64,000 bases of DNA from an uncultured Eisenbergiella sp. (lineage in GTDB: Bacteria; Bacillota; Clostridia; Lachnospirales; Lachnospiraceae), in contig CAJUEL010000009.1 of assembly GCA_910585455.1 (NCBI GenBank), positions 1 through 64,000 of the forward strand. Reading direction: 5' to 3'. The notes beneath the pieces were generated by a model that was given only the letters and a program-made list of their open reading frames with translations, did no database searches and had not been told where the DNA came from. Below, piece by piece: positions 44,430-53,975 of the stretch (the first letter of the stretch is position 1; every line of letters starts with the position of its first letter). The translations under genes were made by a program, and so were the position numbers.

Positions 44430-45068
44430 ATGAATACTGTCATTACAATTGGACGTCAGTTTGGTTCCGGCGGACGGGAAATCGGAGAAAAGGTAGCGGA
44501 TTATTTTGGAATCAAGTGCTACGACAAGGAGCTTTTAACGAGAGCGGCGAAGGAGAGCGGCTTCTGTGAGGAAATGATCCAGTGCCATGATGAGCGCCCG
44601 ACCAATTCCTTCCTTTACAATCTGGTCATGGATACCTATTCCTTCGGCTACAATGCGTCTTCCTTCATGGATATGCCGATCAGTCACAAGGTTTTTCTGG
44701 CCCAGTTTGATACGATCAAGAATATCGCGAAGGAAGGTCCCTGCATCATTGTGGGACGCTGTGCGGATTATGCGCTGCATGATTTTGACAATGTGCTCCA
44801 TTTCTTCATCTATGGCGAGGAATCCTGCAAGATCAAGCGCATTATGAAGAAGTATGAGCTGAGTGAGGATAAGGCGCGGGATATGATCAATAAGAAGGAT
44901 AAACAGCGCCAGAGCTATTATAACTATTATTCCTCCAAGAAATGGGGACGCGCCGACAGCTACGATTTTTGTCTGAACAGCTCCGTGCTGGGTGTGGACG
45001 GCACTGTGAAGCTGATCACACAGGTCGTGGAGGATTTTGAGGAACAGGGCGGCAAGGCGACTCTGTAA
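44430..45068 (+). CDS. Cytidylate kinase-like family protein
   Basis: 212 residues. P-loop ITIGRQFGSGGREIG at the N terminus; NMP-kinase-like helical core with IVGRCADYAL and KIKRIMKKYELSEDKA. Members resemble cytidylate kinase (Cmk) but lack its full NMP-binding domain; the substrate is not known. It has its own strong promoter and is followed by a clear terminator. Confidence 0.9.
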   Translation: MNTVITIGRQFGSGGREIGEKVADYFGIKCYDKELLTRAAKESGFCEEMIQCHDERPTNSFLYNLVMDTYSFGYNASSFMDMPISHKVFLAQFDTIKNIAKEGPCIIVGRCADYALHDFDNVLHFFIYGEESCKIKRIMKKYELSEDKARDMINKKDKQRQSYYNYYSSKKWGRADSYDFCLNSSVLGVDGTVKLITQVVEDFEEQGGKATL

Positions 45069-45094
45069 GCAGCAAACAATAACAAATAAACAAC

Positions 45095-45139
45095 AAAGCG
45101 CTTCTCAAACCCATCAATAACAGAAGAGAAGCGCTTTTT
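45095..45139 (+). terminator. Intrinsic terminator
   Basis: A 12-bp stem AAAGCGCTTCTC (45095-45106)/GAGAAGCGCTTT (45126-45137), 19-base loop, T5 tail. Confidence 0.85.
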
Positions 45140-45207
45140 GACCGCCATCCAACTATGCGCAAAACGCGACTTTAACGAATAGTTACCCGCAATAATCTAT
45201 AATTTAC

Positions 45208-45654
45208 TTAAAGTTCTTCGGAATCCAGTACGATTGTGAAGGGGCCGTCATTGGTCAGGCTCACTTTCATGTCCGCGCCAAACACGCCTGTGTTTACAAC
45301 GGGGATTTCCTTTTTACAAGCATCTATAATATAAGAATAGATTTCTTCCGCATGCTGCGGCGATCCGGCTTTTATAAAGGACGGGCGATTTCCCTTTTTG
45401 CAGTCCGCGTACAGTGTGAACTGGGAAATCAAAAGCAGCTGTCCGTCCACATCCTTCAGGGCAAGATTTGTTTTTCCTTCTGCATCCTCGAAAATGCGCA
45501 GGCCGGTCAGTTTCCGGATCATTTTATCCGCGACAGCCTTCGTGTCCGCATCGCAGACGCCGATGAGCACCAGAAAGCCTTTGCCGATTTCTCCATGAAT
45601 TTTTCCCTCAATTTCCACGCTTGCGCCGGATACGCGCTGTATGACAAATTTCAT
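45208..45654 (-). CDS. dtd: D-aminoacyl-tRNA deacylase
   Basis: 148 residues, full DTD length. It removes D-amino acids from tRNA. Signatures: MKFVIQRVSGASVEIEGK, LLISQFTLYADCKKGNRPSF (catalytic region) and NDGPFTIVLDS (Gly-Pro motif). Its start overlaps the stop of the AI-2E transporter gene upstream (ATGA). Confidence 0.97.
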   Translation of the reverse strand: MKFVIQRVSGASVEIEGKIHGEIGKGFLVLIGVCDADTKAVADKMIRKLTGLRIFEDAEGKTNLALKDVDGQLLLISQFTLYADCKKGNRPSFIKAGSPQHAEEIYSYIIDACKKEIPVVNTGVFGADMKVSLTNDGPFTIVLDSEEL

Positions 45655-47009
45655 TTTTCAGATTCCTCCCGATCCTGTTTTTTGGCTTTTCCGGATCTGG
45701 CAAACAGGTGTTTCCAGTTCCAGGCAGCTTCTTCGTGCGAAGGATTTCCTTCCGGCTGTTTGATCAATTCCATGGTTTCTACGTCCACCTGATGGATGTT
45801 CGCATATTGCGCAGAGTCCGTGGGCATGCCCTTTTGTTCCAGATTGTTGTTGATTTTTCGTCTCATCAGGCTGTAAAAAACGGCAAATACCGGGACGCCC
45901 AGGATCATGCCCGCCACTCCCATCAGGCCGCTGAACAGTGTGATGGAGAAAATGACCCAGAAGCCGGACAGTCCTGTGGAGTTTCCCAGAATTTTGGGGC
46001 CCAGGAAATTGCCGTCAAATTGCTGCAGGATGAACACGAAAATGATAAAATACAGGCACTGCCAGGGATTGACCATCAGGATCAAAAAGGCGCAGGGCAC
46101 CGCACCGATGAAGGGACCGAAAAACGGAATGATATTCGTGACGCCGATGATCACGCTGATCAGCATCGGATACGGAAGCTTCATGATGCTGACACAGAAA
46201 AAGCAAATAATGCCGATGATGACGGAATCCAGTATTTTTCCGTTGATGAAACCACCGAAGGTCCGGTCGATCAGCCGGGCATCCGAGATAAGGGAATTGG
46301 CGGCCTGCGGTGTCAGGAATGCGTAGGTCATTTTTTTCAGCTGATTTAAAAAGCGTTCCTTGTTTCCGAGAAGGTAAATGGAAATAATCAGACCAATGAC
46401 CAGGTTCCAGAGCGCCCGCGCCACGCCGATCATGCTTAGGGACACGGTTTTCACCAGATTGTTCATCTGGGGAATCAGATGGCTCATCCAGTCCTCCAGC
46501 TTGGGATAATAGGTTTTGATCGCATCGTTCACCATTTTCTCGATATCCGGATTATTCGCCAGAATTTCCTGCAGCCATCCGGTCAGATTGCTCACATATA
46601 CGTCAAACTGTGACACAATGCTCTGTACGCTGAAGGCGAGCTGGGGAATGACGAACCTGAAAAAGCCGGTCAGCACAAACAGCACGAAAACTACCGTGAG
46701 CAAAATGGAGATTCCCCGGCAATATTTTTTCAGCTTACTCTCCCGCTTCTTCCATGCGGGAAACCGTGCGGTCAGCATATCCTTTGCGGGGTATAATAGC
46801 CTTCGCTCCAGAAAGCTCACGATCGGCCAGAGCAGATACGCCAGAACCAATCCGTCCACGATCGGCATGATGATGGACAACAGCCCGAGCAGATTGTTTT
46901 TTAAGGAGCTGCCCTGAAAGATCAGGTAATAAAAGCTGATGCCGCCGATCACCACAAGTAGCGCGGTCACACCCCAGTACAGATATTTTTTGTCCCATCG
47001 AAATTTCAT
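45651..47009 (-). CDS. AI-2E family transporter
   Basis: 452 residues with seven to eight membrane segments, two near the N terminus and the rest after about residue 210, and the conserved FFGPFIGAVP and GNSTGLSGFWVIFSI motifs. Family members export autoinducer-2 or act as Na+/H+ antiporters; substrate not certain. The first gene of a minus-strand pair with dtd. Confidence 0.92.
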   Translation of the reverse strand: MKFRWDKKYLYWGVTALLVVIGGISFYYLIFQGSSLKNNLLGLLSIIMPIVDGLVLAYLLWPIVSFLERRLLYPAKDMLTARFPAWKKRESKLKKYCRGISILLTVVFVLFVLTGFFRFVIPQLAFSVQSIVSQFDVYVSNLTGWLQEILANNPDIEKMVNDAIKTYYPKLEDWMSHLIPQMNNLVKTVSLSMIGVARALWNLVIGLIISIYLLGNKERFLNQLKKMTYAFLTPQAANSLISDARLIDRTFGGFINGKILDSVIIGIICFFCVSIMKLPYPMLISVIIGVTNIIPFFGPFIGAVPCAFLILMVNPWQCLYFIIFVFILQQFDGNFLGPKILGNSTGLSGFWVIFSITLFSGLMGVAGMILGVPVFAVFYSLMRRKINNNLEQKGMPTDSAQYANIHQVDVETMELIKQPEGNPSHEEAAWNWKHLFARSGKAKKQDREESEK

Positions 47010-47039
47010 ATGTACCTCCGTTTTCGTTACATAATCCTC

Positions 47040-47069
47040 GTTACTATTCAGACACGTCTGAATAGTAAC
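47040..47069. repeat. Perfect intergenic palindrome (copy 1)
   Basis: GTTACTATTCAGAC (47040-47053), 2-base centre, GTCTGAATAGTAAC (47056-47069), all 14 pairs match. It lies between divergent genes (AI-2E and TtcA-like). Core TTCAGAC/GTCTGAA is shared with 58379-58410. It is flanked on both sides by similar TAATCCTCRTTAC words. Confidence 0.85.
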
Positions 47070-47195
47070 TAATCCTCATTACAGTATAGCACGAATTTCA
47101 TTTTTTTGATGAAAATTTGAAAAAAAAATAGTATACTTATCATGGACGGCAAAATATCTGTCGTTCCCGATATATCTGACACAAAGGAGCTTTTT

Positions 47196-47921
47196 ATGAG
47201 ATTACAACAGGTTTTCAGCTATGTGCGCCGCGCCGTCGATGATTATCATATGATACAGGCAGGTGACAGAATCGCCGTCGGCATTTCCGGCGGGAAGGAC
47301 TCTCTCACTCTGCTGCTTGCCCTAAACGGGCTGAAACGCTTCTATCCGCTGCCCTTTGACATCCATGCGGTGACGGTGGATCTGGGCTTTGGGAATCTGG
47401 ATTTGAGCCGGATTGAAGCGTTGTGCGGTGAGCTTTCCATTCCCTATACGATCGTGCCGACACAGATTGCGGATATAGTTTTTGAGCAGAGGAAGGAGTC
47501 CAATCCCTGCGCGCTCTGCGCCAAAATGCGCAAGGGCGCGTTAAATGATGCGATCAAGGCTGCCGGATGCAACAAGGTGGCTTATGCCCATCACAGGGAC
47601 GATGTGGTGGAAACCATGCTGATGTCTCTGATTTTTGAGGGGCGTTTTCATACCTTTGCGCCGGTCACCTATCTGGACCGCATGGATCTGACGGTCATCC
47701 GTCCGCTGCTATACATGAGCGAGGCCGATGTGATCGGCTTTGTGAACAAAAATCAGATTCCTGTCGTCAAAAGCCCCTGCCCGGCGGACGGTTATACCAA
47801 GCGGGAATATGTCAAGCAGCTTCTTGCACAGCTCAACCGGGAAAATCCCGGCGTAAAGGAGCGAATGTTCACAGCGATTAAGACCAGCAGCCTGCAGGGC
47901 TGGGGAACGGAGCGGCCATGA
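47196..47921 (+). CDS. tRNA 2-thiolation PP-loop ATPase (TtcA-like)
   Basis: 241 residues from ATG 47196 (AAAGGAGC upstream; the frame is open from 47142 but lacks a ribosome site). PP-loop SGGKDS for ATP; CALC for iron-sulphur or thiol chemistry (PCALCAKMRKGAL); HHRDDVVET and a late SPCPADGYTKRE Cys. Fits TtcA (2-thiocytidine 32 of tRNA) or a related thiolase. It overlaps the recombinase gene by four bases. Confidence 0.9.
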   Translation: MRLQQVFSYVRRAVDDYHMIQAGDRIAVGISGGKDSLTLLLALNGLKRFYPLPFDIHAVTVDLGFGNLDLSRIEALCGELSIPYTIVPTQIADIVFEQRKESNPCALCAKMRKGALNDAIKAAGCNKVAYAHHRDDVVETMLMSLIFEGRFHTFAPVTYLDRMDLTVIRPLLYMSEADVIGFVNKNQIPVVKSPCPADGYTKREYVKQLLAQLNRENPGVKERMFTAIKTSSLQGWGTERP

Positions 47922-48970
47922 AAAACAGCAAAAACTACCATGATGAAATAAACCGCAACAACATTCTGCACCTGCGGGAGCTTCTGGATGCGCTCCCTTC
48001 CTTCTGCCGCACCTATTTCCGCAGTGTGGAAAATACGACTGCTACCAGAACGCGGATTGCCTATGCCTATGATCTGGGCGTCTTTTTTGACTTCATTCAC
48101 CAGAATAATCCGGTTTGTCAGAAAATGGAGATTAAAGATTTCCCTCTTTCGGTTCTGGACCAGATCGGCAGGGAGGATATCGAGGAATATATGTCCTGGC
48201 TTTCCTTATATGAAAAGGATGGCGTAGAATACACCAACGACGAGCGTGGCAAGCACAGAAAGCTTTCCAGCCTCCGTTCCTTTTTCAATTACTTTTTCTT
48301 AAATGAAATGATCCGTGACAATCCCGCCATCAAGGTGCCCATGCCAAAGCTGCATGAAAAGGAAATCATCCGTCTTGATCCGAACGAGGTGGCGATTTTG
48401 CTGGATCAGGTGGAGGACGGCGCGAAGCTGACCAAAAGCCAGCAGAAATTCCATGAAAAGACGAAGGTCCGCGATCTCGCTCTTCTCACCCTGCTTCTGG
48501 GAACCGGCATCCGCGTATCGGAATGCGTCGGTCTGGATGTAAAGGATGTGGATTTTGACAATCTCGCCGTCAAGGTGCGCCGCAAGGGCGGTTATGAGGA
48601 TGTGGTATATTTCGGCGAGGAGGTGGAGGAAGCGCTGCTTTCCTGGCTTGCGCAAAGGGAGCATATCATTCCCCAGCAGGGACATGAAGACGCTTTCTTC
48701 CTCTCCCTGCAAAACCGTCGCATGGCGGTGCGCAGTGTGGAAAATCTGGTAAAAAAATATGCCTCTCTCGTCACCACGACCAAAAAAATCACCCCCCATA
48801 AGCTGCGCAGCACCTATGGAACGACGCTGTATCAGGAAACGGGGGATATTTATCTGGTCGCGGACGTTCTCGGGCATAAGGATGTCAACACCACGCGGAA
48901 GCATTATGCCGCCATGAAGGATGAGAATAAGCGCAAGGCTTCCAAAAGCGTACGGCTGCGGGAGCCGTAA
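47918..48970 (+). CDS. Tyrosine recombinase (XerS-like)
   Basis: 350 residues. N-terminal SAM-like core-binding domain (about 25-150), C-terminal catalytic domain. All catalytic residues are present: Arg in GTGIRVSE, Lys in the RRKGG turn, HKLRSTYG (HxxR), LGHKDVNTTRKHY (His and Tyr). Length and N terminus resemble XerS, the single recombinase for chromosome-dimer resolution in some Firmicutes. Translational coupling to a housekeeping gene argues against a mobile integrase. No att or dif site was identified. Confidence 0.88.
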   Translation: MKNSKNYHDEINRNNILHLRELLDALPSFCRTYFRSVENTTATRTRIAYAYDLGVFFDFIHQNNPVCQKMEIKDFPLSVLDQIGREDIEEYMSWLSLYEKDGVEYTNDERGKHRKLSSLRSFFNYFFLNEMIRDNPAIKVPMPKLHEKEIIRLDPNEVAILLDQVEDGAKLTKSQQKFHEKTKVRDLALLTLLLGTGIRVSECVGLDVKDVDFDNLAVKVRRKGGYEDVVYFGEEVEEALLSWLAQREHIIPQQGHEDAFFLSLQNRRMAVRSVENLVKKYASLVTTTKKITPHKLRSTYGTTLYQETGDIYLVADVLGHKDVNTTRKHYAAMKDENKRKASKSVRLREP

Positions 48971-48976
48971 ACAGAT

Positions 48977-51499
48977 TCAATACCACTTTTTCTTTTTCAG
49001 ATTCCGCTCAGAGCGCCATCTGCGCGGGTCATAAATGTGCTTTGGCCTTGGCGCCTCCTTTTGAAGCGCTGTATCCGGCGCAGGGGTTCTTTGTGGTTCC
49101 ATATGAAAGGGCATCCCGGAACCGGGATTGGTGTTGGGCGCTTCCTCCCCTTTTTCCGGTTCTGCAGAAGGACTCCACTTCCGAAACAACAGCGTCACCT
49201 TAAACAGGTCGCCGTCCAGCGTCAGGCCAAGGGAGCCATGCTGCAGCTCGGTAAAGCTTCTGGCGATGGCAAGCCCCAGACCGCTCCCCTCCGTGTTGCG
49301 GGAGCCGTCTCCCCGCACAAAGCGTTCCGTCAGCTCTTCCGGCGCCACATTGAGCTCTGTTCTGGAAATATTCTTGATCTCGATTTCCACCTCATCCGCC
49401 CGGTTTTTCAAAATCAGATATACTCTCGTGGAAGGGAGGGCATATTTGACGATATTGGTATACAGGTTTTCAAAGATCCGGAAGGTCTTTTGCGGATCCA
49501 GCGTCAGGACCACCTTTTCCTCCGGCAGCATGAACTTAAACTGCAGGTCTGCTTCTGCGATCCGGTCTTCATATTCCAGATAGCATTGCTGCATCAGGTT
49601 TTTGATATCCACCTGGGCGTAGTTTAAGGTGATATTGTTGGTCGTCGCCTTGCTCACCTCGAAAAGATCCTCGATCAGCACCTTTAAGCGCACCGCCTTT
49701 TTATCCAGCGTGTTGATGTACTCCTCCCGCTGTTCTTCGCTGATGCCGGGAACCTTCAGCAGATTGATATAGGTGATGATCGCCGTCAGGGGGGTCTTTA
49801 GATCGTGGGACACGTTGGTGATCAGCTCAGAACGCATCCTCTGGCTTTTGACCTCCTCGTCCACCGCCCGTTTAAAATCTCTCTGAATCTGGCGCAGTTC
49901 GTTTTTATAGCTTTCAAACACGCCGAAATCCTCAGACAGCACAATATCCAGATCGCCCCGGGCAATGGAGCTGGTCGCCTTTAACAGGTTATGATATTTG
50001 TTCTGAATGTCCTTTACATATTTTTTCAGCAAAAAGTAAATGATGACCGAGTAAACCGCGATCAGAAAAATGCCCCACACCCACAGCATGCTCATGAACG
50101 AAAGAATCGCAAAATTGACGATGACCAGCTTGGTGATAATTCTTCTCGCATCCGTCCCGATGTCAAAATTCACGAGCTCCTGATAGAAGCTTTTCAGGTA
50201 TGTGACGATCCTGTCCCAATAGCGGTAAAGCAGGCTGTGTTCCCTGATATACCTTTTAAAATGCAGCATGCCCGGCAAAACGCTTCCCAGAGAAAACGCC
50301 AGAAAGAAAAAGCAAAAATACATGGCTGCCAGAATCGGAAGCTTCAGCCAGGAAAGATGCATGGGCTCCAGAAACTGCCGGCTCACGTTCGGCAAAAACC
50401 ACCCCTTCTGATAGGCGCACATCTGCGCAATCAGAAACTCTCCCGCCACCGATCCCAAAAGGACCAGGATTGCATTGACCTCGATCGGCAGCGTACATAT
50501 CCGCAGCTGCTGGAAGGTGTATGCGCCTGCCTCTCTGCGGTTGCCAAAGTAGACCATCCAGGCGCCGAGGATTACGGCGGCCAGCGCAAACACATACAGA
50601 TTTCCTAAAATGCCCGCATGCATATAGCTCAGTTCACTGGAACGCGTATAATTGGGCAAAAAACCGTATGAACCGAATTCTCCCATGAAGTCCTGATACT
50701 GTTCCTGGGTCATGGCATAGACGATTTTCATATCCCGCGGACGTCTGCCGGAAAACCGATACCGGTAAAATTCATCCAGTTCGCTGTTGTAAAAGTAAAT
50801 ATTCCGGGTAGAATCTCCGCTGTAATAGTCATTCAGATATCCTGTTCTTCCAAGAGCTTCCACGCGCTTTAAGAACTCGCCGACATCACCGGAGGAACTG
50901 ACGCCGCAGTTTTCCAGATTCCCGACGCTGTCATAGTTAAAATACACATAATAAATATAGGGGTTTTTTTCCGGGTTGTTGCCTCCGGCAATTTCTGTGA
51001 GCGCCTCCTGATTGCTGTTTCCCACGGAAATTCCGCTGACCTTATCCACGGCATAGTAATCCAGCCGCTGTGTCAGCTCCTGCGCCTGATACTTATAATT
51101 CCACAGCTCTTCCTCCACAGAGCTCTCCGCAAAGCCCCTCGCCTCTTCCAAAAGGGCTGCGCTTCCGGCGGTGACGTTTTCCGGAACAGTGTAAACGCCG
51201 TCATTATCATGGATAGAATACTCATCCCTTTCCGTCCCCACATATTCGATATCCACATACAGATCGCCGAAGGAATAGACCTGCTGATCCGCTCTCTCAC
51301 GCAGATATTTATGCTGGATATAATTGCTTTCGCAGAGCATTTTTATGAATTGGCTTCCCGTAAAGGGATCCTCAAATTCATTTTCCGCCCGCTCCTTAAA
51401 AAGAGGCAAAAAGCACATGAAAACGACAGTAAAAAGAAAGACGATTCCAAATGCCATCCAAAAGCTCTTCCTGTCATTGCTTTTCCATTTTGTATCCAA
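48977..51499 (-). CDS. Large sensor histidine kinase
   Basis: 840 residues. Membrane segment 1 (about 13-33), an extracellular sensor region of about 260 residues with Tyr/Asp-rich content, five or so further membrane segments (about 295-490), a HAMP-like linker, an H-box (NVSHDLKTPLTAI) and a HATPase (GSGLGLAIARSF). An unusual Pro-rich tail of about 75 residues follows the kinase domain. It overlaps its regulator gene by 26 bases. The signal is unknown. Confidence 0.92.
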   Translation of the reverse strand: MDTKWKSNDRKSFWMAFGIVFLFTVVFMCFLPLFKERAENEFEDPFTGSQFIKMLCESNYIQHKYLRERADQQVYSFGDLYVDIEYVGTERDEYSIHDNDGVYTVPENVTAGSAALLEEARGFAESSVEEELWNYKYQAQELTQRLDYYAVDKVSGISVGNSNQEALTEIAGGNNPEKNPYIYYVYFNYDSVGNLENCGVSSSGDVGEFLKRVEALGRTGYLNDYYSGDSTRNIYFYNSELDEFYRYRFSGRRPRDMKIVYAMTQEQYQDFMGEFGSYGFLPNYTRSSELSYMHAGILGNLYVFALAAVILGAWMVYFGNRREAGAYTFQQLRICTLPIEVNAILVLLGSVAGEFLIAQMCAYQKGWFLPNVSRQFLEPMHLSWLKLPILAAMYFCFFFLAFSLGSVLPGMLHFKRYIREHSLLYRYWDRIVTYLKSFYQELVNFDIGTDARRIITKLVIVNFAILSFMSMLWVWGIFLIAVYSVIIYFLLKKYVKDIQNKYHNLLKATSSIARGDLDIVLSEDFGVFESYKNELRQIQRDFKRAVDEEVKSQRMRSELITNVSHDLKTPLTAIITYINLLKVPGISEEQREEYINTLDKKAVRLKVLIEDLFEVSKATTNNITLNYAQVDIKNLMQQCYLEYEDRIAEADLQFKFMLPEEKVVLTLDPQKTFRIFENLYTNIVKYALPSTRVYLILKNRADEVEIEIKNISRTELNVAPEELTERFVRGDGSRNTEGSGLGLAIARSFTELQHGSLGLTLDGDLFKVTLLFRKWSPSAEPEKGEEAPNTNPGSGMPFHMEPQRTPAPDTALQKEAPRPKHIYDPRRWRSERNLKKKKWY

Positions 51500-52184
51500 C
51501 GCCCCACACCACCTTCAAGTATTTTGGATTTTTAGGATCCAGTTCAATTTTTTCCCGGATTTTCCGGATGTGCACCATAATCGTATCCGTATTGATCGCC
51601 TTTTCGTTCCAGATTCTTTCATAGATCTCATCTGCGGAAAAGACGCGTCCCGGATTTTTCATCAAAAGAAGCAGGATTTTAAATTCAATGGGCGTCAGTC
51701 TGACCGGATTGCCGTCCACGAACACCTCGACGGTTTCCTCATTCAATTCAATGCCGCCGATCACATGATAGGTGTCCTTTGCCGGATCCGCCTGGGAAAG
51801 CGCCTGCCGGTACCGGTTATAGCGGCGCAGCTGTGAGTTGACCCGGGCGAGCAGCTCCAGCGGCGTGAAGGGCTTGGTGATATAATCATCCGCGCCCATG
51901 TTCAGCCCCATAATTTTATCCACTTCCTCGGACTTGGCGGAAAGCATGACAACAGGGAAGTCATAATTCTTCTCCCGTACCTTCATCATCATGGTGATTC
52001 CATCCATCCGCGGCATCATGATATCCACGATCGCCAGATCGATCTCCTGCCCTTCAATGACTGCAAGGCCTTCCACGCCGTCTCCCGCCTGATAGACCTC
52101 ATATCCCTGATTTTTCAGATAAATCTCAACGCCTGCCCGGATATCGGCATCGTCCTCCACAATCAAAATCCTGTTCTTCTCCAT
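51474..52184 (-). CDS. OmpR/PhoB-family response regulator (VanR-like)
   Basis: 236 residues. Receiver 1-118: acidic pair in IVEDDAD, phospho-acceptor Asp in AIVDIMMPRMDG, Lys in YITKPF. Winged-helix output about 140-236 with VVWGVGYKM. It is encoded just before the large kinase, the standard VanR/VanS order. Confidence 0.94.
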   Translation of the reverse strand: MEKNRILIVEDDADIRAGVEIYLKNQGYEVYQAGDGVEGLAVIEGQEIDLAIVDIMMPRMDGITMMMKVREKNYDFPVVMLSAKSEEVDKIMGLNMGADDYITKPFTPLELLARVNSQLRRYNRYRQALSQADPAKDTYHVIGGIELNEETVEVFVDGNPVRLTPIEFKILLLLMKNPGRVFSADEIYERIWNEKAINTDTIMVHIRKIREKIELDPKNPKYLKVVWGVGYKMEKQ

Positions 52185-52287
52185 GAGTATCCCCTCCCGA
52201 AAAGTTTATATCTCAATTCATCTCATTTAACATTCATTTTATCACAGTTTATAATAGAAGTGTAGCCCGGAAAGCTTTAAAACAACG

Positions 52288-52335
52288 ATGGAAAAAACCA
52301 AAGAAATTCTAAAGAAATTCTTTGGTTTTTTCCAT
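52288..52335 (-). terminator. Long terminator-type hairpin after the yneA-like gene
   Basis: ATGGAAAAAACCAAAGAA (52288-52305) pairs perfectly with TTCTTTGGTTTTTTCCAT (52318-52335), 12-base loop. A-rich and T-rich arms make it usable in both directions. It separates the LysM gene from the response regulator gene. Confidence 0.7.
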
Positions 52336-52399
52336 GCGGTAAGATATGTCATATGGTTTCCCAATGGTACAGGGCGTAGAGACGGGTGTGTCATAGAAA

Positions 52400-52804
52400 T
52401 CAACGGTGATAGTCTGTGCTGAAATAAGGAATGACGAGGTAATCCCCTGCATGCAGGGAATCGTCGGTCAGATGATTGGTCAGGCATACCTCTTTCATAT
52501 AGTCATATACGGACTCATAGTGCCCATCGGCATACCGGCTGGCGATGGAATAAAGGGTATCGCCCGGCTGTATCTGAATGCTGGTGAAATATTTACAGGA
52601 GATCTCTGTGCTCCTGGCCTGTGCCCGTGAAAAAATGGTGCTTACGGACAAAGCGATAATAAAAATACAGGCTGCGGTCAGCATCGCCGCGATCCGCATG
52701 CGAAGCTGTCTGGCTCTCCGGCGGCGGTTGGCCTGTCTGCGCCGGTCACGCTGTCTGTCCGGTTCCCGGTATTTCATTCCTGTTGTCATTCTGTCCGCTC
52801 TCAT
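52400..52804 (-). CDS. LysM-domain membrane protein, YneA-like cell-division suppressor
   Basis: 134 residues from ATG 52804 (GGGGGAGAG upstream). An Arg-rich cytoplasmic N terminus precedes one membrane segment (about 40-60) and an extracellular LysM domain (about 75-132: IQPGDTLYSIASRYADGHY to AGDYLVIPYF). This form, and its place divergent from lexA, match YneA, the SOS-induced division inhibitor of Bacillus. The shared gap holds LexA-type boxes. Identity is low enough that this rests largely on synteny. Confidence 0.85.
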   Translation of the reverse strand: MRADRMTTGMKYREPDRQRDRRRQANRRRRARQLRMRIAAMLTAACIFIIALSVSTIFSRAQARSTEISCKYFTSIQIQPGDTLYSIASRYADGHYESVYDYMKEVCLTNHLTDDSLHAGDYLVIPYFSTDYHR

Positions 52805-52894
52805 AATCTCTCCCCCATCCGGCATTCTCTCAAAATCCGCGCGAGCATGGCCGTATGGCCGCTGCCCGCAGGAAACAAAAGCTATGCCTCATCC

Positions 52895-52989
52895 GAACAT
52901 TTGTTGTGAACGTCTGTTCTATACAAAGATTATAGCGAACACACTTTCGCATGTCAATAGGTTTTTACAAAAATTTCGAACATTTTTTC
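52895..52989. promoter_or_regulatory. Four LexA-box-like sites between the yneA-like gene and lexA
   Basis: GAACGTCTGTTC (52908-52919) fits GAACN4GTTC perfectly. GAACATTTGTTG (52895-52906), GAACACACTTTC (52937-52948) and GAACATTTTTTC (52978-52989) each differ at one arm position. They lie between the two divergent starts, as in Bacillus, where LexA represses both genes. Confidence 0.85.
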
Positions 52990-53000
52990 GGAATATATGT

Positions 53001-53029
53001 TTGCTTTTCTGGCTGTTTTATGGTATGAT
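53001..53029 (+). promoter_or_regulatory. lexA promoter
   Basis: TTGCTT (53001-53006), 17 bases, TATGAT (53024-53029), 12 bases after the last LexA-like box. Confidence 0.6.
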
Positions 53030-53169
53030 AGAAAAAAGTCGGAGCACAGGCATGTCAGCCGTTGGTGTTCCTCCGCATCCAATGCAGTAGTCCGTCAAAT
53101 AGCCGTGCTGGCGCGGTCGCCGGACTTGCTGGCTGCGGAAATCAACCGTTTCAAGAAAGGGGTTATGCT

Positions 53170-53790
53170 ATGGCACAGGGAAAGATCACTGCAAAGCAGC
53201 AGGAAATTTTAACTTATATTAAGGATGAGATATTACGGAGAGGCTATCCGCCGGCAGTGCGGGAAATCTGCGAAGCGGTACATTTAAAGTCCACCTCTTC
53301 CGTCCACTCCCATCTGGAGACGCTGGAGAAGAACGGCTTTATCCGCCGTGATCCTACCAAGCCGCGTGCGATCGAGATCTGCGACGAGGGATTCCAGATG
53401 ATCCGCTCGGAGATGACCAGCCTGCCCATCATCGGCAATGTGGCGGCGGGACAGCCCATCTTCGCGGATGAGAATATAGAGAATTATTTTCCGGTGCCCG
53501 CAGAGATCGTTCCTGCCGGAGAGCCTTCCTTCATTTTGAAGGTGCGTGGAGAATCCATGGTCAATGCCGGCATTCTGGATGGAGACCAGATTTTGGTGCA
53601 GTCCTGCAAGGATGCGCATAACGGGCAGATGGTGGTCGCTCTCATTGACGATTCTGCCACGGTCAAGACCTTTTATAAGGAGGACGGTCACATCCGTCTG
53701 CAGCCGGAGAACGATACCATGGAGCCGATCATCGTGAATGACTGCCAGATTATCGGCAGGGTATTCGGGGTATTCCGGATTTTCCAGTGA
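53170..53790 (+). CDS. lexA: LexA repressor
   Basis: 206 residues from ATG 53170 (AAAGGGG upstream). N-terminal winged helix-turn-helix (1-70, YPPAVREICEAVHLKSTSSVHSHL). Self-cleavage site Ala93-Gly94 (NVAAGQPI), catalytic Ser129 (GESM) and Lys166 (ATVKTF). It represses SOS genes until RecA promotes self-cleavage. The operators are the boxes at 52895-52989. Confidence 0.97.
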   Translation: MAQGKITAKQQEILTYIKDEILRRGYPPAVREICEAVHLKSTSSVHSHLETLEKNGFIRRDPTKPRAIEICDEGFQMIRSEMTSLPIIGNVAAGQPIFADENIENYFPVPAEIVPAGEPSFILKVRGESMVNAGILDGDQILVQSCKDAHNGQMVVALIDDSATVKTFYKEDGHIRLQPENDTMEPIIVNDCQIIGRVFGVFRIFQ

Positions 53791-53836
53791 ACCCTTTAAG
53801 ACAATCTGCAAGGATGCCAGCAGACTTTCAGCTATA

Positions 53837-53897
53837 TACGAAAGCGGCAGCTTTGACAGGAACGCTCCTTTTCATGTCAAAACTGCCGCTTTTCGCA
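53837..53897. terminator. Bidirectional hairpin between lexA and rsfS
   Basis: TACGAAAGCGGCAG with further CTTTGACA (53837-53858) pairs with TGTCAAA plus ACTGCCGCTTTTCGCA (53875-53897), with two small mismatches. It lies between convergent genes. Confidence 0.6.
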
Positions 53898-53975
53898 TAT
53901 AATGACACGCTGCAAATCTGGCGTAATGCCGGTTTAGCAGCGCATGCAATTGTTATTCAAATGTTATTCGAATTA

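Noticed and set aside
47918..48970. Integrase of a mobile element
   Set aside because: The recombinase is translationally coupled to a tRNA-modification gene, with no att site, cargo or direct repeats nearby; a XerS-like housekeeping role fits better.
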